From Danxiaibacter sp048498555 (lineage in GTDB: Bacteria > Bacteroidota > Bacteroidia > Chitinophagales > Chitinophagaceae), in the NCBI GenBank assembly GCA_048498555.1, contig JBEHXT010000002.1, forward strand, positions 310,001 through 374,000: 64,000 nucleotides of DNA. Reading direction: 5' to 3'. Position 1 is the first letter of the stretch, and each line of letters starts with the position of its first letter. Shown one piece after another: positions 43,539 to 52,526 of this stretch. The notes under the pieces were generated by a model. The model had not been told where the DNA came from. It made no database searches and was given only the letters and a program-made list of their open reading frames with translations. The position numbers were made by a program, and so were the translations under genes.

Positions 43539-43665
43539 CGCCATCCTCCGTTCCCGCATTGAAAGTCTTCGGGCTAGAATATCTTTTTTGAAAGAACGCA
43601 GATCAGCCGTGATTGACATATACACATATTCCGGTAACAAATTCCCGTTGCTTTTAATCATTAAC

Positions 43666-44280
43666 TCATTTAGTTAAGGTTTGGGCCTTTGCAATAATCT
43701 CGGAAGGATCCTGAGCCAAACCATTTTGCTGGAATATAATGTTGCCGGCGCGGTCGATCAGATGAATCGTATTAGAATGGTCAAAGCCGCCATTAGCCAG
43801 CTTTTTAATTCTTACATTGAGAACATTTGCCAGTTCCATTGTAGCATCTTCAGAGGAGGAAATGCATATCCAATTATCGTTTAGGCCGTGTTCCTGCGCA
43901 AACGCCGAAAAGCGCTCAGGCGTGTCATGTACTGGATCCATGCTGATCAATAAAAATGTTATATGCCGCAAATCCTCTTTTGTAAATGACTTTTCGATGC
44001 GTTGCATATCAGCCACGATTCTGGGGCATGCCGACTGACAGCGTGTAAATACCATTGCGGCAATCGTAATTTTTTGAGACAAGCCTTTTAGAAAAATGCT
44101 GTCTTTGTTTTGCTGTACCCATTTTGATTCAAGGTTGAAAATAGATTCTGAGCCGATACTTGCTTTAGCTACCTCGGTTACTACAGCTTCTTTTTTGCAG
44201 CAACTCTTTTCATTGGTTTCTTTACAGGCACCTAAGGAAAGAAGAGCAATACAGATTGCCATCCATATTTTATTATTCAT
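43666..44280 (-). CDS. SCO1/SenC family copper chaperone lipoprotein
   Basis: Thioredoxin-fold copper carrier or thiol-disulfide protein. The 204-residue chain has a lipobox LGAC (Cys19), the copper motif FTRCQSACP (CxxxCP) and the distal His in FDHSNTIHLID. Beyond CuA oxidases, SCO proteins serve other copper enzymes; as the last gene of the nirK operon it probably loads or reduces copper for the nitrite reductase. A short Cys cluster (EKSCCKKE) after the lipobox is unusual. Confidence 0.9.
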   Translation of the reverse strand: MNNKIWMAICIALLSLGACKETNEKSCCKKEAVVTEVAKASIGSESIFNLESKWVQQNKDSIFLKGLSQKITIAAMVFTRCQSACPRIVADMQRIEKSFTKEDLRHITFLLISMDPVHDTPERFSAFAQEHGLNDNWICISSSEDATMELANVLNVRIKKLANGGFDHSNTIHLIDRAGNIIFQQNGLAQDPSEIIAKAQTLTK

Positions 44281-44324
44281 ACTATTGTTTTGTTAACTGA
44301 GTTGGTAAATGATCCAGCCTACAG

Positions 44325-45080
44325 CTATTTTACACAGCGAAAGCCAACGCTTGCAACTGCAAACTTTGCTTTTATACTTGAACGCATAGCAAACCGCATA
44401 AACGATGCATAATTGTTTATATCCCTGGACGAGAAAGACCCGCCGCCACAAAAAAATGTATTATCTAACCCACTATTTTCCCGGGATTCACCGGTAGTCA
44501 GCGCACTGTTAAAATCATATGTCCATTCCCAAACCAAACCGTGCAGGTCGTATATTCCGTAAAAATTCCGGAATGTAGAGCCGATGTGAGGCATCGTTTT
44601 GGGACTTGGTTTAGACACCCAACTCAAGATCCACTGATTGTAAGCTGAGTCGTTAGATGCATCCGGTTTTGTTGGGCTCGCCTTTGCAGCAAGTTCCCAC
44701 TCTGCTACCGTAGGCAATCTCTTACCCTGGCATTCGCAATATTTTTTTGCCGCATACCACGAAACATTGACGACCGGGCTTAATGCCAACTCCGCGTCAA
44801 AAGAGGTGTCCGAATTCCAATGCTGCAGGTAATTGTTATCAGTATAAATGGCCTTGATGTTGCTGCGCGACCATGAAAGATTGGCTCTTACAAATTTTTT
44901 AAAATCCAGGTTCGTGACAGGATAGATATCCATTAAGAAAGGCCTGACCGCTGTTTTCTGGCTGTCTAATGAATACAACGGAACATAAGAGCCGCCGTTA
45001 ACTTTAGCCATTACCGGTGGCCCTTGAGCTGCGGCATTTAAGCCGGCGCAAAAAAACATTATGATATAAAGAACCCTCAT
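44325..45080 (-). CDS. SUMF1/formylglycine-generating-enzyme-like secreted protein
   Basis: A 251-residue exported protein (signal peptide ...FCAGLNAAAQ) of the FGE-sulfatase fold: FLMDIYPVTNLDFKKFV, PVVNVSWYAAKKYCECQG, RLPTVAEWELAAKA, VWEWTYDF, GFRCVK. The two catalytic Cys of true formylglycine-generating enzymes are not evident (the conserved C-terminal motif reads MRFAMRSSIK, not with the paired Cys), so it is probably a structural or assembly variant. Similar genes occur beside nirK in Bacteroidota. It starts 1 bp after the nirK stop. Confidence 0.82.
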   Translation of the reverse strand: MRVLYIIMFFCAGLNAAAQGPPVMAKVNGGSYVPLYSLDSQKTAVRPFLMDIYPVTNLDFKKFVRANLSWSRSNIKAIYTDNNYLQHWNSDTSFDAELALSPVVNVSWYAAKKYCECQGKRLPTVAEWELAAKASPTKPDASNDSAYNQWILSWVSKPSPKTMPHIGSTFRNFYGIYDLHGLVWEWTYDFNSALTTGESRENSGLDNTFFCGGGSFSSRDINNYASFMRFAMRSSIKAKFAVASVGFRCVK

Positions 45081-45081
45081 T

Positions 45082-46512
45082 TTACTTTCTTGCTTTTGTT
45101 ATGTCTGCAGCTGAAACCTCACCTCCTTTATTGCCAAAATTGTTGAGTACAAAAGTTGCAACTGAAGCAACCTGAGCATCACTCAGCACCTGCTTAGGCA
45201 TTATTCCATCATACTCCTTCCCGTTAACTGTTATTTTTCCAGACCGCCCATGTATGATTGTTTTATACAGTAAAGAAGGGTCAGACGCAAAGTAGTCTGA
45301 TGCAGCTAATGGAGGAAACGCCTTTTCTATACCCTTTGCATCAGCCTGATGACAGGCCTGGCAGGTACTTGCAAAGATGGCTTTACCCTGTACAAGCTTT
45401 TCTTCTTTTGTTAACGGTTTTGCTGCAACAGCCGGCTCATCAGGCATAATCTGGGGAGCGCCTTCAGCCTGGTAAATACGGTCATCCTGCTGGCCCGAAT
45501 AGATGGATTTGTTTTCTGCACCTTCTACTTTCAACATTGCCAGCGAGCCCTTGTTAAATGTGCGAAATATTGAGTGGTCAACTAAAATTAAATTGGCAGG
45601 AACATCGCATTTAAACTCAGTAATGGCTGAACCTCCTGCAGGAACCAACGTAGTTTGAATATTGTGGTTTAAAGCAGATCCTCCTTCAGGATAAACGTTA
45701 TCAAATATGTCTCCGATTACATGAAAACTGGAAATGAGGTTAGGGCCACCGTTACCAACAAACAAACGGATATGCTCTCCTACTTTTGCCTGCAAAGCCT
45801 TCTCACTAGTTAATGCCCCCACCCTGCCATTGAAAACAACATAATCCGGTTCTTCTTTTATGGCCTTTTCCATGTTGAATTGTTGCAGGCCAGCCTCACC
45901 ATATTTACCGTTTGTATAAAACTCGCCCTGGCATACATAATACTCTCTGTCTACCTTAGGCAATCCTTCCTTAGGTTCAACCAGGATTAACCCATACATA
46001 CCATTGCCAATATGCATACCCACCGGAGCAGTAGCACAGTGATAAATGAACAAACCCGGGTTTAACGCAGTAAAGGAAAATTGTGTTTCATGTCCCGGGG
46101 CTGTAAACGTTGCTCCTGCGCCGCCACCCTGTCCCGATACGGCATGCAGGTCAATATTATGCGGGAGCTTGTTATTCGGGTTGTTTTTTAAATGAAACTC
46201 AACCAGATCTCCCTGGCGGATCCTGATAAATTTACCTGGCACGCTTCCGCCAAACGTCCAGAAATTATATTTAACGCCATCCATCAGTTCCATTTCTTTT
46301 TCAATGACTTCCAGGTTTACAAGTACCTTGGTTGCATGCTTTCGTGTTATTGGCGGGGGTACATTTGGCGCATCTGTTAAAACAGCTACCTCCTTCCCTT
46401 GTACTTCTTCCGTTTCTATTGCTACAGCTTTTGTATCTGCGGTATTTGTGCAGCTATACATTATTCCGCATAGGATGATCAATGCTAAAAAAGACAATTG
46501 TTTCATGTGCAT
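45082..46512 (-). CDS. nirK: Copper-containing nitrite reductase with C-terminal cytochrome c domain
   Basis: Reduces nitrite to nitric oxide in the periplasm. Residues 1-16 plus Cys form a lipobox (MYSC); the first cupredoxin (about 80-200) has type 1 copper ligands LPHNIDLHAV and YHCATAPVGMHIGNGM; the second has FHVIGDIF and LVDHSIFRTFNKG (type 2 His). A cytochrome c domain follows from about residue 385, with CQACH and the Met ligand near GIMPKQ, giving direct electron entry from a donor. Length 476. The fusion type is known in Bacteroidota NirK. The operon is porin-nirK-SUMF1-SCO. Confidence 0.95.
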   Translation of the reverse strand: MHMKQLSFLALIILCGIMYSCTNTADTKAVAIETEEVQGKEVAVLTDAPNVPPPITRKHATKVLVNLEVIEKEMELMDGVKYNFWTFGGSVPGKFIRIRQGDLVEFHLKNNPNNKLPHNIDLHAVSGQGGGAGATFTAPGHETQFSFTALNPGLFIYHCATAPVGMHIGNGMYGLILVEPKEGLPKVDREYYVCQGEFYTNGKYGEAGLQQFNMEKAIKEEPDYVVFNGRVGALTSEKALQAKVGEHIRLFVGNGGPNLISSFHVIGDIFDNVYPEGGSALNHNIQTTLVPAGGSAITEFKCDVPANLILVDHSIFRTFNKGSLAMLKVEGAENKSIYSGQQDDRIYQAEGAPQIMPDEPAVAAKPLTKEEKLVQGKAIFASTCQACHQADAKGIEKAFPPLAASDYFASDPSLLYKTIIHGRSGKITVNGKEYDGIMPKQVLSDAQVASVATFVLNNFGNKGGEVSAADITKARK

Positions 46513-46551
46513 AATTCGTAATTTTTTATTGCGTTAATTAAGGGCCGCTTG

Positions 46552-47829
46552 CTATTGATGTAACTCATGTATTAAAAGGGTGGGAGACACTTTCAGCATC
46601 ACATACGCCCAGGTGTTAAACCCGTTGCTGTTCCCTCCTTTTATATATTCCATGTTTTTGTTGGCAAAAAGCAAAGAATATCCTATCTGCAAATGCATAA
46701 TCTGTGATGGGAAATAATCAACAAGCAAATCGGGTTCTATGCCCAATGGCTTTTTAATAACATAGGCACCCTGAACGCTTTCATTTGCCAATGCAAGTCG
46801 ATGTATATCAAGCGTTGCACTAAGCTGTTTTGTATGGCGATAAGAAAGGCGTGCGTATAAATCAGTTAGCCCTAGTTGCTTTGCGTCTGCAGGTATATTT
46901 AAAAAGTAATCCATATACCCGTAGAACTTATGATTGGTGGCATACAACGTACTAAAGCTTTGGCTTCTGTTAGCCGCGGTATTCTTGCCGTTACCAGACA
47001 AATAGTCAAAGCCGAGGCCGACCGTTATTTTCCGTATATTTTTTGCACCATAGGCATTTAGCATAAAGGCGCTTTGTTGCAGGCCGACCGCTATTTTGCC
47101 ACCCTGGTAATATATACCTGCATAGCCGGCCCAACCATTGGCGTTATAACTATACAAAGGGCCCACAGTATAAGTAGCTTTCATTCGGGGAGCGTCGTGT
47201 ACCGTTGAATTCATACCGTTTACAACTGCGGTAGCGGAAAGCGCATGCCCTTTATTGAACGTTTTTTTCATCCATGTAAATCCAAGGGCTTTGTAGTTAT
47301 TCAAGGGATAAAATGTACCAGAAACAGGCTCACCTACCTGGTTAAAAGCTCCGCCCAAATGCCATTTAAAAGAGCTGTTGTAATTGTTGTATTTCAGCAA
47401 CAATGCATCGTGCGAAATAGTCACATTGGCCCAATCAAGATTACCTAATAAACGCTGGTCATCATACACCAGTTCCTGCCGGCCCATCTTTAAAGCAAGT
47501 GCTTTGTTTAACCGGATTTCCAGCCACAATTCATTTACCTGCAAGCCCTGTAGCTCTTTCCCCTGTACTTCATCACCCCATGTTCTGGCATCCTGGATGG
47601 AAGTGTAGAGTTGGATATTGTTTTGCTTATAATCAAAAGTTAGCCGCGCTCTTTGCCCGGCAAAAAAAGCAGGCCTGGAGGTATCCGTCACCAACGTACG
47701 GTAACCATTCCGTAATTCTGGCCGCAGGCGGTATTGTGCGGCAATCTTTACATAATTGTCCTGTGCAAAGCCGCTCACCGTTGCTATAACAGCCATTACA
47801 ATTGCAGTAAGTTTTTGTATTTTTTTCAT
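46552..47829 (-). CDS. Alginate-export-type outer membrane porin
   Basis: A 425-residue beta-barrel with signal peptide (MKKIQKLTAIVMAVIATVSGFAQ) and alternate polar/hydrophobic strands, matching the alginate_exp/AlgE-like family (FAGQRARLTFDYKQNNIQLYTSIQDARTWGDE, KMGRQELVYDDQRLLGNLDW). As the first gene of the nitrite reductase operon it is more likely a porin for nitrate, nitrite or another small anion than an alginate exporter; no alginate genes are near. Two nearby control palindromes precede it. Confidence 0.85.
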   Translation of the reverse strand: MKKIQKLTAIVMAVIATVSGFAQDNYVKIAAQYRLRPELRNGYRTLVTDTSRPAFFAGQRARLTFDYKQNNIQLYTSIQDARTWGDEVQGKELQGLQVNELWLEIRLNKALALKMGRQELVYDDQRLLGNLDWANVTISHDALLLKYNNYNSSFKWHLGGAFNQVGEPVSGTFYPLNNYKALGFTWMKKTFNKGHALSATAVVNGMNSTVHDAPRMKATYTVGPLYSYNANGWAGYAGIYYQGGKIAVGLQQSAFMLNAYGAKNIRKITVGLGFDYLSGNGKNTAANRSQSFSTLYATNHKFYGYMDYFLNIPADAKQLGLTDLYARLSYRHTKQLSATLDIHRLALANESVQGAYVIKKPLGIEPDLLVDYFPSQIMHLQIGYSLLFANKNMEYIKGGNSNGFNTWAYVMLKVSPTLLIHELHQ

Positions 47830-47956
47830 GTTAAATAATGGATATTAATACCTTTTATCTTCTATTAGGAAAATTGCAGCCAATAAAAAAGAAGAATAAA
47901 CACCCACACACGAATCATTTGCAAATCGAAAGTAAAATGTAGTGCGTTCAGTAAAA

Positions 47957-47970
47957 ATGACATTAGTCAT
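47957..47970. promoter_or_regulatory. FNR/CRP-type operator upstream of the nirK operon
   Basis: ATGACATTAGTCAT, a perfect 5-4-5 palindrome (ATGAC-N4-GTCAT), 128 bp before the porin ATG. Same form as the sites before ccoS and ccoI, but not the same distance to a -7 box. Confidence 0.55.
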
Positions 47971-47997
47971 AATAAAAGATATATATGTCTTTTATTA
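47970..47997. promoter_or_regulatory. 28-bp palindrome beside the nirK operator
   Basis: TAATAAAAGA and TCTTTTATTA as perfect 10-bp arms around an 8-bp A/T/G centre; the first base is the last base of the operator. AT-rich, so a protein site or a cruciform, not a terminator. Confidence 0.5.
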
Positions 47998-48288
47998 TTT
48001 ACCTAAATATATCCCTCGACAATTAGGGTGTAGGTTAACTTACTTATACCCACTCTTTGTTTTAACATGCGGGCAATTAGAACGTCTTGCATAATAATGC
48101 AAGTCTCATGTTCATTAACTTCCTTGACTATCCAGCATATATGACCTTTGAGCTGCTTATTTTTTATTACCTGTATTTTTCTACCCCATCGCACTTAACT
48201 TTACAACAATCGCTTGTAACCAGACTTGCATCCGCCCCTCAGGAAGTTAACGCAGTAAAACAATCACTTTAACCAAATCAACGCCAAC

Positions 48289-50454
48289 ATGAGACATCGT
48301 TTTCTTGTGCTCATTTTTTCAACTTTTTTAATTGCCGCACACGCGCAACAGCAATCAACGCGTGAAAAAACTGCTTTTCAAACCGGCAGCGCCTGGATTC
48401 CGCAAATTGACGTCCGGTCAGACATTGCCATTGTATATGGCGCGGGAGACAGACCCGGAATGACCTTTGAACAAAGGGTTCAATCATGGAGGGAAAAAGG
48501 TTATAATGTACAATTTATGACGGGGATTGCATGGGGTAGCTACGATGATTATTTTCTCGGTAAATGGGATGGAAAAAATCACCTGGGCGATGGTCAGGTA
48601 ACACGCAATGGCGATACCATCTGGCATGGAAAAAATATTCCTTATGTAGTACCCGGCGAATCATTTATTGACTATATGAAAAGAGGCGTTGTGAAAAAAG
48701 TAATCGATGCCGGCATCACCTCTATATTCCTGGAGGAACCCGAATTCTGGGCGCGCGCAGGTTACAGTGAAGGATTTAAACAGGAGTGGCAGAAATATTA
48801 CGGCTTTCCGTGGAGGCCGCAACATGAAAGTGCAGAAAATACCTACCTCTCCAGCAAGTTAAAGTATCAGCTATATTATAATGCCATAAAAGAAGTGTCT
48901 TCCTATGCTAAAGAATATGGAAAAACAAAAGGCGTCCAGGTAAAAGTTTATATACCTACACACTCACTGGTGAATTATTCTTCCTGGCAGATTGTTAGCC
49001 CCGAAGCAAGCCTGGCTTCACTTCCCGGTATTGATGGGTATATAGCCCAGGTGTGGACAGGCACGTCGCGGGAGCCAACGTATTTCAATGGCATTAAAAA
49101 AGAACGTGTTTTTGAAAATGCTTTTCTTGAATATGGATCGATGGTTTCTATGACCTCGCCAACAAAACGGAAAGTTTATTTTCTGACGGATCCGATTGAG
49201 GATTGGCCGCGGGATTGGGCCGACTACAAACAAAATTACCAGGCAACTTTTACCGCAAAATTGCTTTACCCGATGGTTGCTGACTATGAAGTAATGCCAT
49301 GGCCCGAGCGCATATATACCCATCCGTATAAGGTAGCCAATAGCAATGAGAAGGTGCTCATCCCAAGGGACTATTCTACGCAAATGCAAGTAATGATTAA
49401 TGTGCTGAACAAAATGCCGCTGTCGTCAAATGCTGTAACAGGGTCAAAAGGCATTGGCGTACTTATGGGCAACTCGTTAATGTTTCAGCGGTTTCCCACA
49501 CATAACGGCTTTGAAGATCCACAGTTCTCAAACTTTTATGGGCAAACTTTCCCGTTATTAAAAAGAGGTATTCCTGTTGAAACAGTTCATATGGAAAATT
49601 TGTCATACCCCACTACGTTAAAGAATATCAAGGTGCTGATTGTAAGCTATTCCAATATGAAACCCTTATCAGCGGAAGTACATGAACAGCTGGCCAAATG
49701 GGTGAAAAATGGCGGTGTTTTAATCTATTGTGGCAAGGACAATGATCCTTATCAATCTGTAATGGAATGGTGGAACACAAAGGGCAATCAATTTGCTGCG
49801 CCATCTGAGCACCTGTTTAAACTGTTGCAGCTAAACAGCACCGCACAAGGAAAATATAAAACCGGAAAAGGGAGCGTGTACATTATTCGCGAGGAGCCGA
49901 AAGATTTTGTTATGCAACAATCAGGCGACTCTGCCTTTGTCAACACTGTGAAGCAAGCATTTGAACAGGATGCTGCGGCTGGCAGCCTGGCCTTCAAAAA
50001 TGCCTTCTACCTGAAAAGAGGGCCATATGATATCATTTCTGTAATGGACGAAAATGCTGACAGCAAGCCTTATGTTGTTAACGAGCCTGTTATTGATCTG
50101 TTTGATCCGAAATTACCGGTACTTTCATCTAAGTCGGTTGATCCGGGAAAGCAGGCGCTTTTATACAATTTGAACAGGTTGGAAAGCAAGCAACCGCAAG
50201 TGCTTGCAGCTGCATCCAGGGTTTATAATGAAGTAATAAAAGCAAACAGTTATTCATTTATCTCAAAAAGTCCGCGAAATACCACCAACAGTATGCGGAT
50301 TTTATTGCCAAAAGAACCAACAGGAATTGTTTTGAAAGACAAAAACGGCAACACGTTAACAGATGTTAAATCCTCCTGGGATAACACTTCTAAAACGGTT
50401 TACCTGAGTTTTGAAAATGATCCGGAAGGAACAGAAGTAATGTTAAAGTGGTAG
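48289..50454 (+). CDS. Secreted protein, probable glycoside hydrolase-like
   Basis: A 721-residue exported protein (signal MRHRFLVLIFSTFLIAAHAQ). Residues about 40-360 look like a TIM-barrel: SDIAIVYGAG, GITSIFLEEPEFWARAGYSE (an acidic pair on a strand end), KVYIPTHSLVNYSSW and YPMVADYEVMPWPERI. Residues about 430-530 resemble the flavodoxin-like middle domain of GH42-type enzymes (IKVLIVSYSNMKPLSAEVHEQLAKWVKNGGVLIYCG). The last 80 residues are beta-rich. The exact family was not recognised; a carbohydrate-active function is a guess from the fold. Confidence 0.6.
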   Translation: MRHRFLVLIFSTFLIAAHAQQQSTREKTAFQTGSAWIPQIDVRSDIAIVYGAGDRPGMTFEQRVQSWREKGYNVQFMTGIAWGSYDDYFLGKWDGKNHLGDGQVTRNGDTIWHGKNIPYVVPGESFIDYMKRGVVKKVIDAGITSIFLEEPEFWARAGYSEGFKQEWQKYYGFPWRPQHESAENTYLSSKLKYQLYYNAIKEVSSYAKEYGKTKGVQVKVYIPTHSLVNYSSWQIVSPEASLASLPGIDGYIAQVWTGTSREPTYFNGIKKERVFENAFLEYGSMVSMTSPTKRKVYFLTDPIEDWPRDWADYKQNYQATFTAKLLYPMVADYEVMPWPERIYTHPYKVANSNEKVLIPRDYSTQMQVMINVLNKMPLSSNAVTGSKGIGVLMGNSLMFQRFPTHNGFEDPQFSNFYGQTFPLLKRGIPVETVHMENLSYPTTLKNIKVLIVSYSNMKPLSAEVHEQLAKWVKNGGVLIYCGKDNDPYQSVMEWWNTKGNQFAAPSEHLFKLLQLNSTAQGKYKTGKGSVYIIREEPKDFVMQQSGDSAFVNTVKQAFEQDAAAGSLAFKNAFYLKRGPYDIISVMDENADSKPYVVNEPVIDLFDPKLPVLSSKSVDPGKQALLYNLNRLESKQPQVLAAASRVYNEVIKANSYSFISKSPRNTTNSMRILLPKEPTGIVLKDKNGNTLTDVKSSWDNTSKTVYLSFENDPEGTEVMLKW

Positions 50455-50502
50455 CCATAAGTCAAAAAAAAGGCATAAAGGCCATACATATAAAATACAT
50501 GC

Positions 50503-50550
50503 GGCACAGCGTTTTTACCATTTATCCTGGCGAAACGCTGTGCCTTTTTT
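50503..50550 (+). terminator. Terminator after the glycosidase-like gene
   Basis: Perfect 12-bp stem (ggcacagcgttt/aaacgctgtgcc) with 18-nt loop and six T. 48 bp past the stop. Confidence 0.88.
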
Positions 50551-50628
50551 CTGATAATTTAATTTTTGTTAACCATCATTTACCGCGTAGGCCTTAACTT
50601 CACCCATACTTTAAACATAAGATGACAT

Positions 50629-51132
50629 ATGTACAAATACGCATTCATCCTGCTTTTTTCCCTGCTAACATTCAACTCCTTCTCCCAAAAAAACGATACA
50701 CTTCCGGGTTATAAAAGAAACCCAAACATTCCGGCTTTTAAGATCATGCAGAGCGACAGTACCTGGTTCACCAAAGCTGACCTTCCCAAAAATCAGCCTG
50801 TTGTATTCGTTTACTTCAATCCCGAGTGTGGGCATTGCCAGCTTACAGCTGACGCTTTTGCTAAAAAGATGGATGAGCTGAAAGATGTGTTTATGGTGTG
50901 GGTTACTTATCACGCCACGCCTGCCCAAATCCGAAAATTTGCGGATGATTTTAACCTGAGCCAGTATAGCAATATTCGCTTTGGCAGGGATCCACAATAT
51001 TTTATACCATCCTTTTTTGAGGTGAAATTCACGCCGTTTATGGCCGTGTATGATAAAAAAGGAAAATTATTGCAGGCTTTTCCTGAAGGTACAGATCCTG
51101 ATACGCTGGAAAAACTCGTGCATAAACACTAA
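50629..51132 (+). CDS. TlpA-like thioredoxin-fold protein, exported
   Basis: Periplasmic redox protein of 167 residues: signal peptide ending SFSQ, the active site CGHC in NPECGHCQLTA, and the cis-Pro region KFTPFMAVYDKKGK. The CGHC pair is like DsbA/PDI, more oxidising than CGPC. It could serve thiol handling in periplasm or outer membrane proteins. The neighbours give no clear partner. Confidence 0.82.
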   Translation: MYKYAFILLFSLLTFNSFSQKNDTLPGYKRNPNIPAFKIMQSDSTWFTKADLPKNQPVVFVYFNPECGHCQLTADAFAKKMDELKDVFMVWVTYHATPAQIRKFADDFNLSQYSNIRFGRDPQYFIPSFFEVKFTPFMAVYDKKGKLLQAFPEGTDPDTLEKLVHKH

Positions 51133-51161
51133 AATCATACTTTAAACAAAGTCTCAACCCC

Positions 51162-51169
51162 TACCTTTG
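51162..51169 (+). promoter_or_regulatory. -7 box of mdh
   Basis: TACCTTTG, exact consensus, 41 bp before the mdh ATG. Confidence 0.55.
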
Positions 51170-51210
51170 ATGCGCAAAAAATAATTTTTCAATCCAATAA
51201 ATTATATCAA

Positions 51211-52140
51211 ATGAAAGTAACAGTTGTAGGTGCTGGTGCAGTTGGAGCAACCGCCGCCGATAATATTGCCAGGAAAGAACTTTGTCATGAACTCGTTTTA
51301 TTAGATATTAAAGAAGGCATTGCGGAAGGTAAAGCCCAGGATATGATGCAGACTGCAGCATTGTTGGGTTTTGATACGCGTATTGTAGGAAGCACCAACG
51401 ATTATGCTAAAACAGCAGGTAGCGATGTAGTGGTGATCACTTCAGGTTTACCCCGCAAACCGGGTATGACACGCGAAGAGCTGATTGGCGTAAATGCCGG
51501 CATTGTAAAAGGTGTTGCTGAAAACATTCTGAAACATTCTCCTAATGCCATCATCATTGTGGTTTCTAACCCAATGGACACAATGACTTATTTAGCGCTG
51601 CAAGCTACAGGCTTACCAAAAAACCGCATCATCGGTATGGGTGGCACATTGGATAGCAGCCGCTTTAAATATCAGCTGAGCCAGCATTTAGGTTGCAGCC
51701 CTGCTGATCTTAATGCAGTAGTAGTAGGTGGCCACGGCGATACTACCATGATTCCTTTGATCAGAACAGCTACATGGAACAGCGTACCCGTAACTAAATT
51801 CTTAAGCGCAGAACAACAACAGCAGATTGTTAACGATACAATGGTTGGCGGTGCTACCCTTACCAAACTGATCGGAACTTCCGCATGGTATGCCCCAGGT
51901 GCAGCTTGTGCGGCTTTGGTTGAATCTATTGTGCGTGATGAAAAGAAACTGTTCACTTGCTGCGTAGCATTGGATGGCGAGTACGGACAAAAAGATATTT
52001 GCCTTGGCGTTCCTGTTACTATCGGTAAAAACGGATGGGAAAAAATCCTTGACTTTGAACTGAACGCAGACGAACAAGCCGCATTCAACAAAAGCGCTGA
52101 TGCTGTTAGAAGCATGAACGATGTGTTGAAAACGCTGTAA
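51211..52140 (+). CDS. mdh: Malate dehydrogenase
   Basis: Oxidises malate to oxaloacetate in the citric acid cycle. LDH-like MDH of 309 residues: GAGAVGATAADNIA nucleotide site, DIKEGIAEGKAQDMMQ (Asp for NAD specificity), GLPRKPGMTREEL (substrate Arg, with Arg rather than Gln at the specificity loop) and VVGGHGDTTMIP (catalytic His). Strong codon bias suggests high expression. Confidence 0.95.
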   Translation: MKVTVVGAGAVGATAADNIARKELCHELVLLDIKEGIAEGKAQDMMQTAALLGFDTRIVGSTNDYAKTAGSDVVVITSGLPRKPGMTREELIGVNAGIVKGVAENILKHSPNAIIIVVSNPMDTMTYLALQATGLPKNRIIGMGGTLDSSRFKYQLSQHLGCSPADLNAVVVGGHGDTTMIPLIRTATWNSVPVTKFLSAEQQQQIVNDTMVGGATLTKLIGTSAWYAPGAACAALVESIVRDEKKLFTCCVALDGEYGQKDICLGVPVTIGKNGWEKILDFELNADEQAAFNKSADAVRSMNDVLKTL

Positions 52141-52142
52141 GA

Positions 52143-52244
52143 AAATAAAAAGTAAAAGTCAAAATTTAAAAGACAGAAGCAACAGCTCTAACTAATTTGG
52201 AAAGAGCTTCGGGTTGAGTTTTTTGAATTTTGACTTTTTTATTT
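52143..52244. repeat. Inverted-word element with AAAGTCAAAATT words, after mdh
   Basis: Left arm 52143-52171 (aaataaaaagtaaaagtcaaaattt) and right arm 52220-52244 (tttttgaattttgacttttttattt), with a nested agctct/agagct hairpin in the loop. Same layout as the TTATACGTT elements but another word. Confidence 0.65.
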
Positions 52245-52344
52245 GGGATGAAGGACTGTCCTAGCCATGAAAATGAAACGGAAGTAAAAACTTTGAGAAC
52301 ACTGCAGTTGGTAGCAATTTTAAAGCGACACTCAAACAAATAAC

Positions 52345-52473
52345 ATGAGCATAAAAGATATTGGGCAATTCATAAAAGAAAAAGCTGAGCAATTCGGAGC
52401 AAAGAGTGATTCCTTTTTTTTAGGGACAACACCGAAATTAGCTTTAACACCAATACACCCGGTGCCTATTTAG
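52345..52473 (+). pseudogene. 5' fragment of mcrB-like gene, before the frameshift
   Basis: From the ATG at 52345 the frame codes MSIKDIGQFIKEKAEQFG and 24 further residues, then stops at TAG 52471-52473. At the T8 run (52414-52421) one extra T would join it to the frame of the downstream gene, reading through FFFRDNTEISFNTNTPG into the next frame without a stop. The downstream frame is closed by TGA at 52407, so the two halves overlap only around the T-run. Confidence 0.75.
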
Positions 52474-52526
52474 GACTTGTTGAGTTTGAAGAAGGAAACT
52501 CTGGCCCATATCACGATTTTTCATTT

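Larger units (their letters stand above)
47830..48288. other. 459-bp divergent control region of the nirK operon and a secreted glycosidase-like gene
   Basis: Contains the FNR-type operator (47957-47970), a 28-bp palindrome (47970-47997) and a weak -7 box on the minus strand (TCGATTTG, 47929-47922). The part from 48000 to 48288 shows no promoter I would trust for the plus gene, and no coding signal. Confidence 0.5.
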
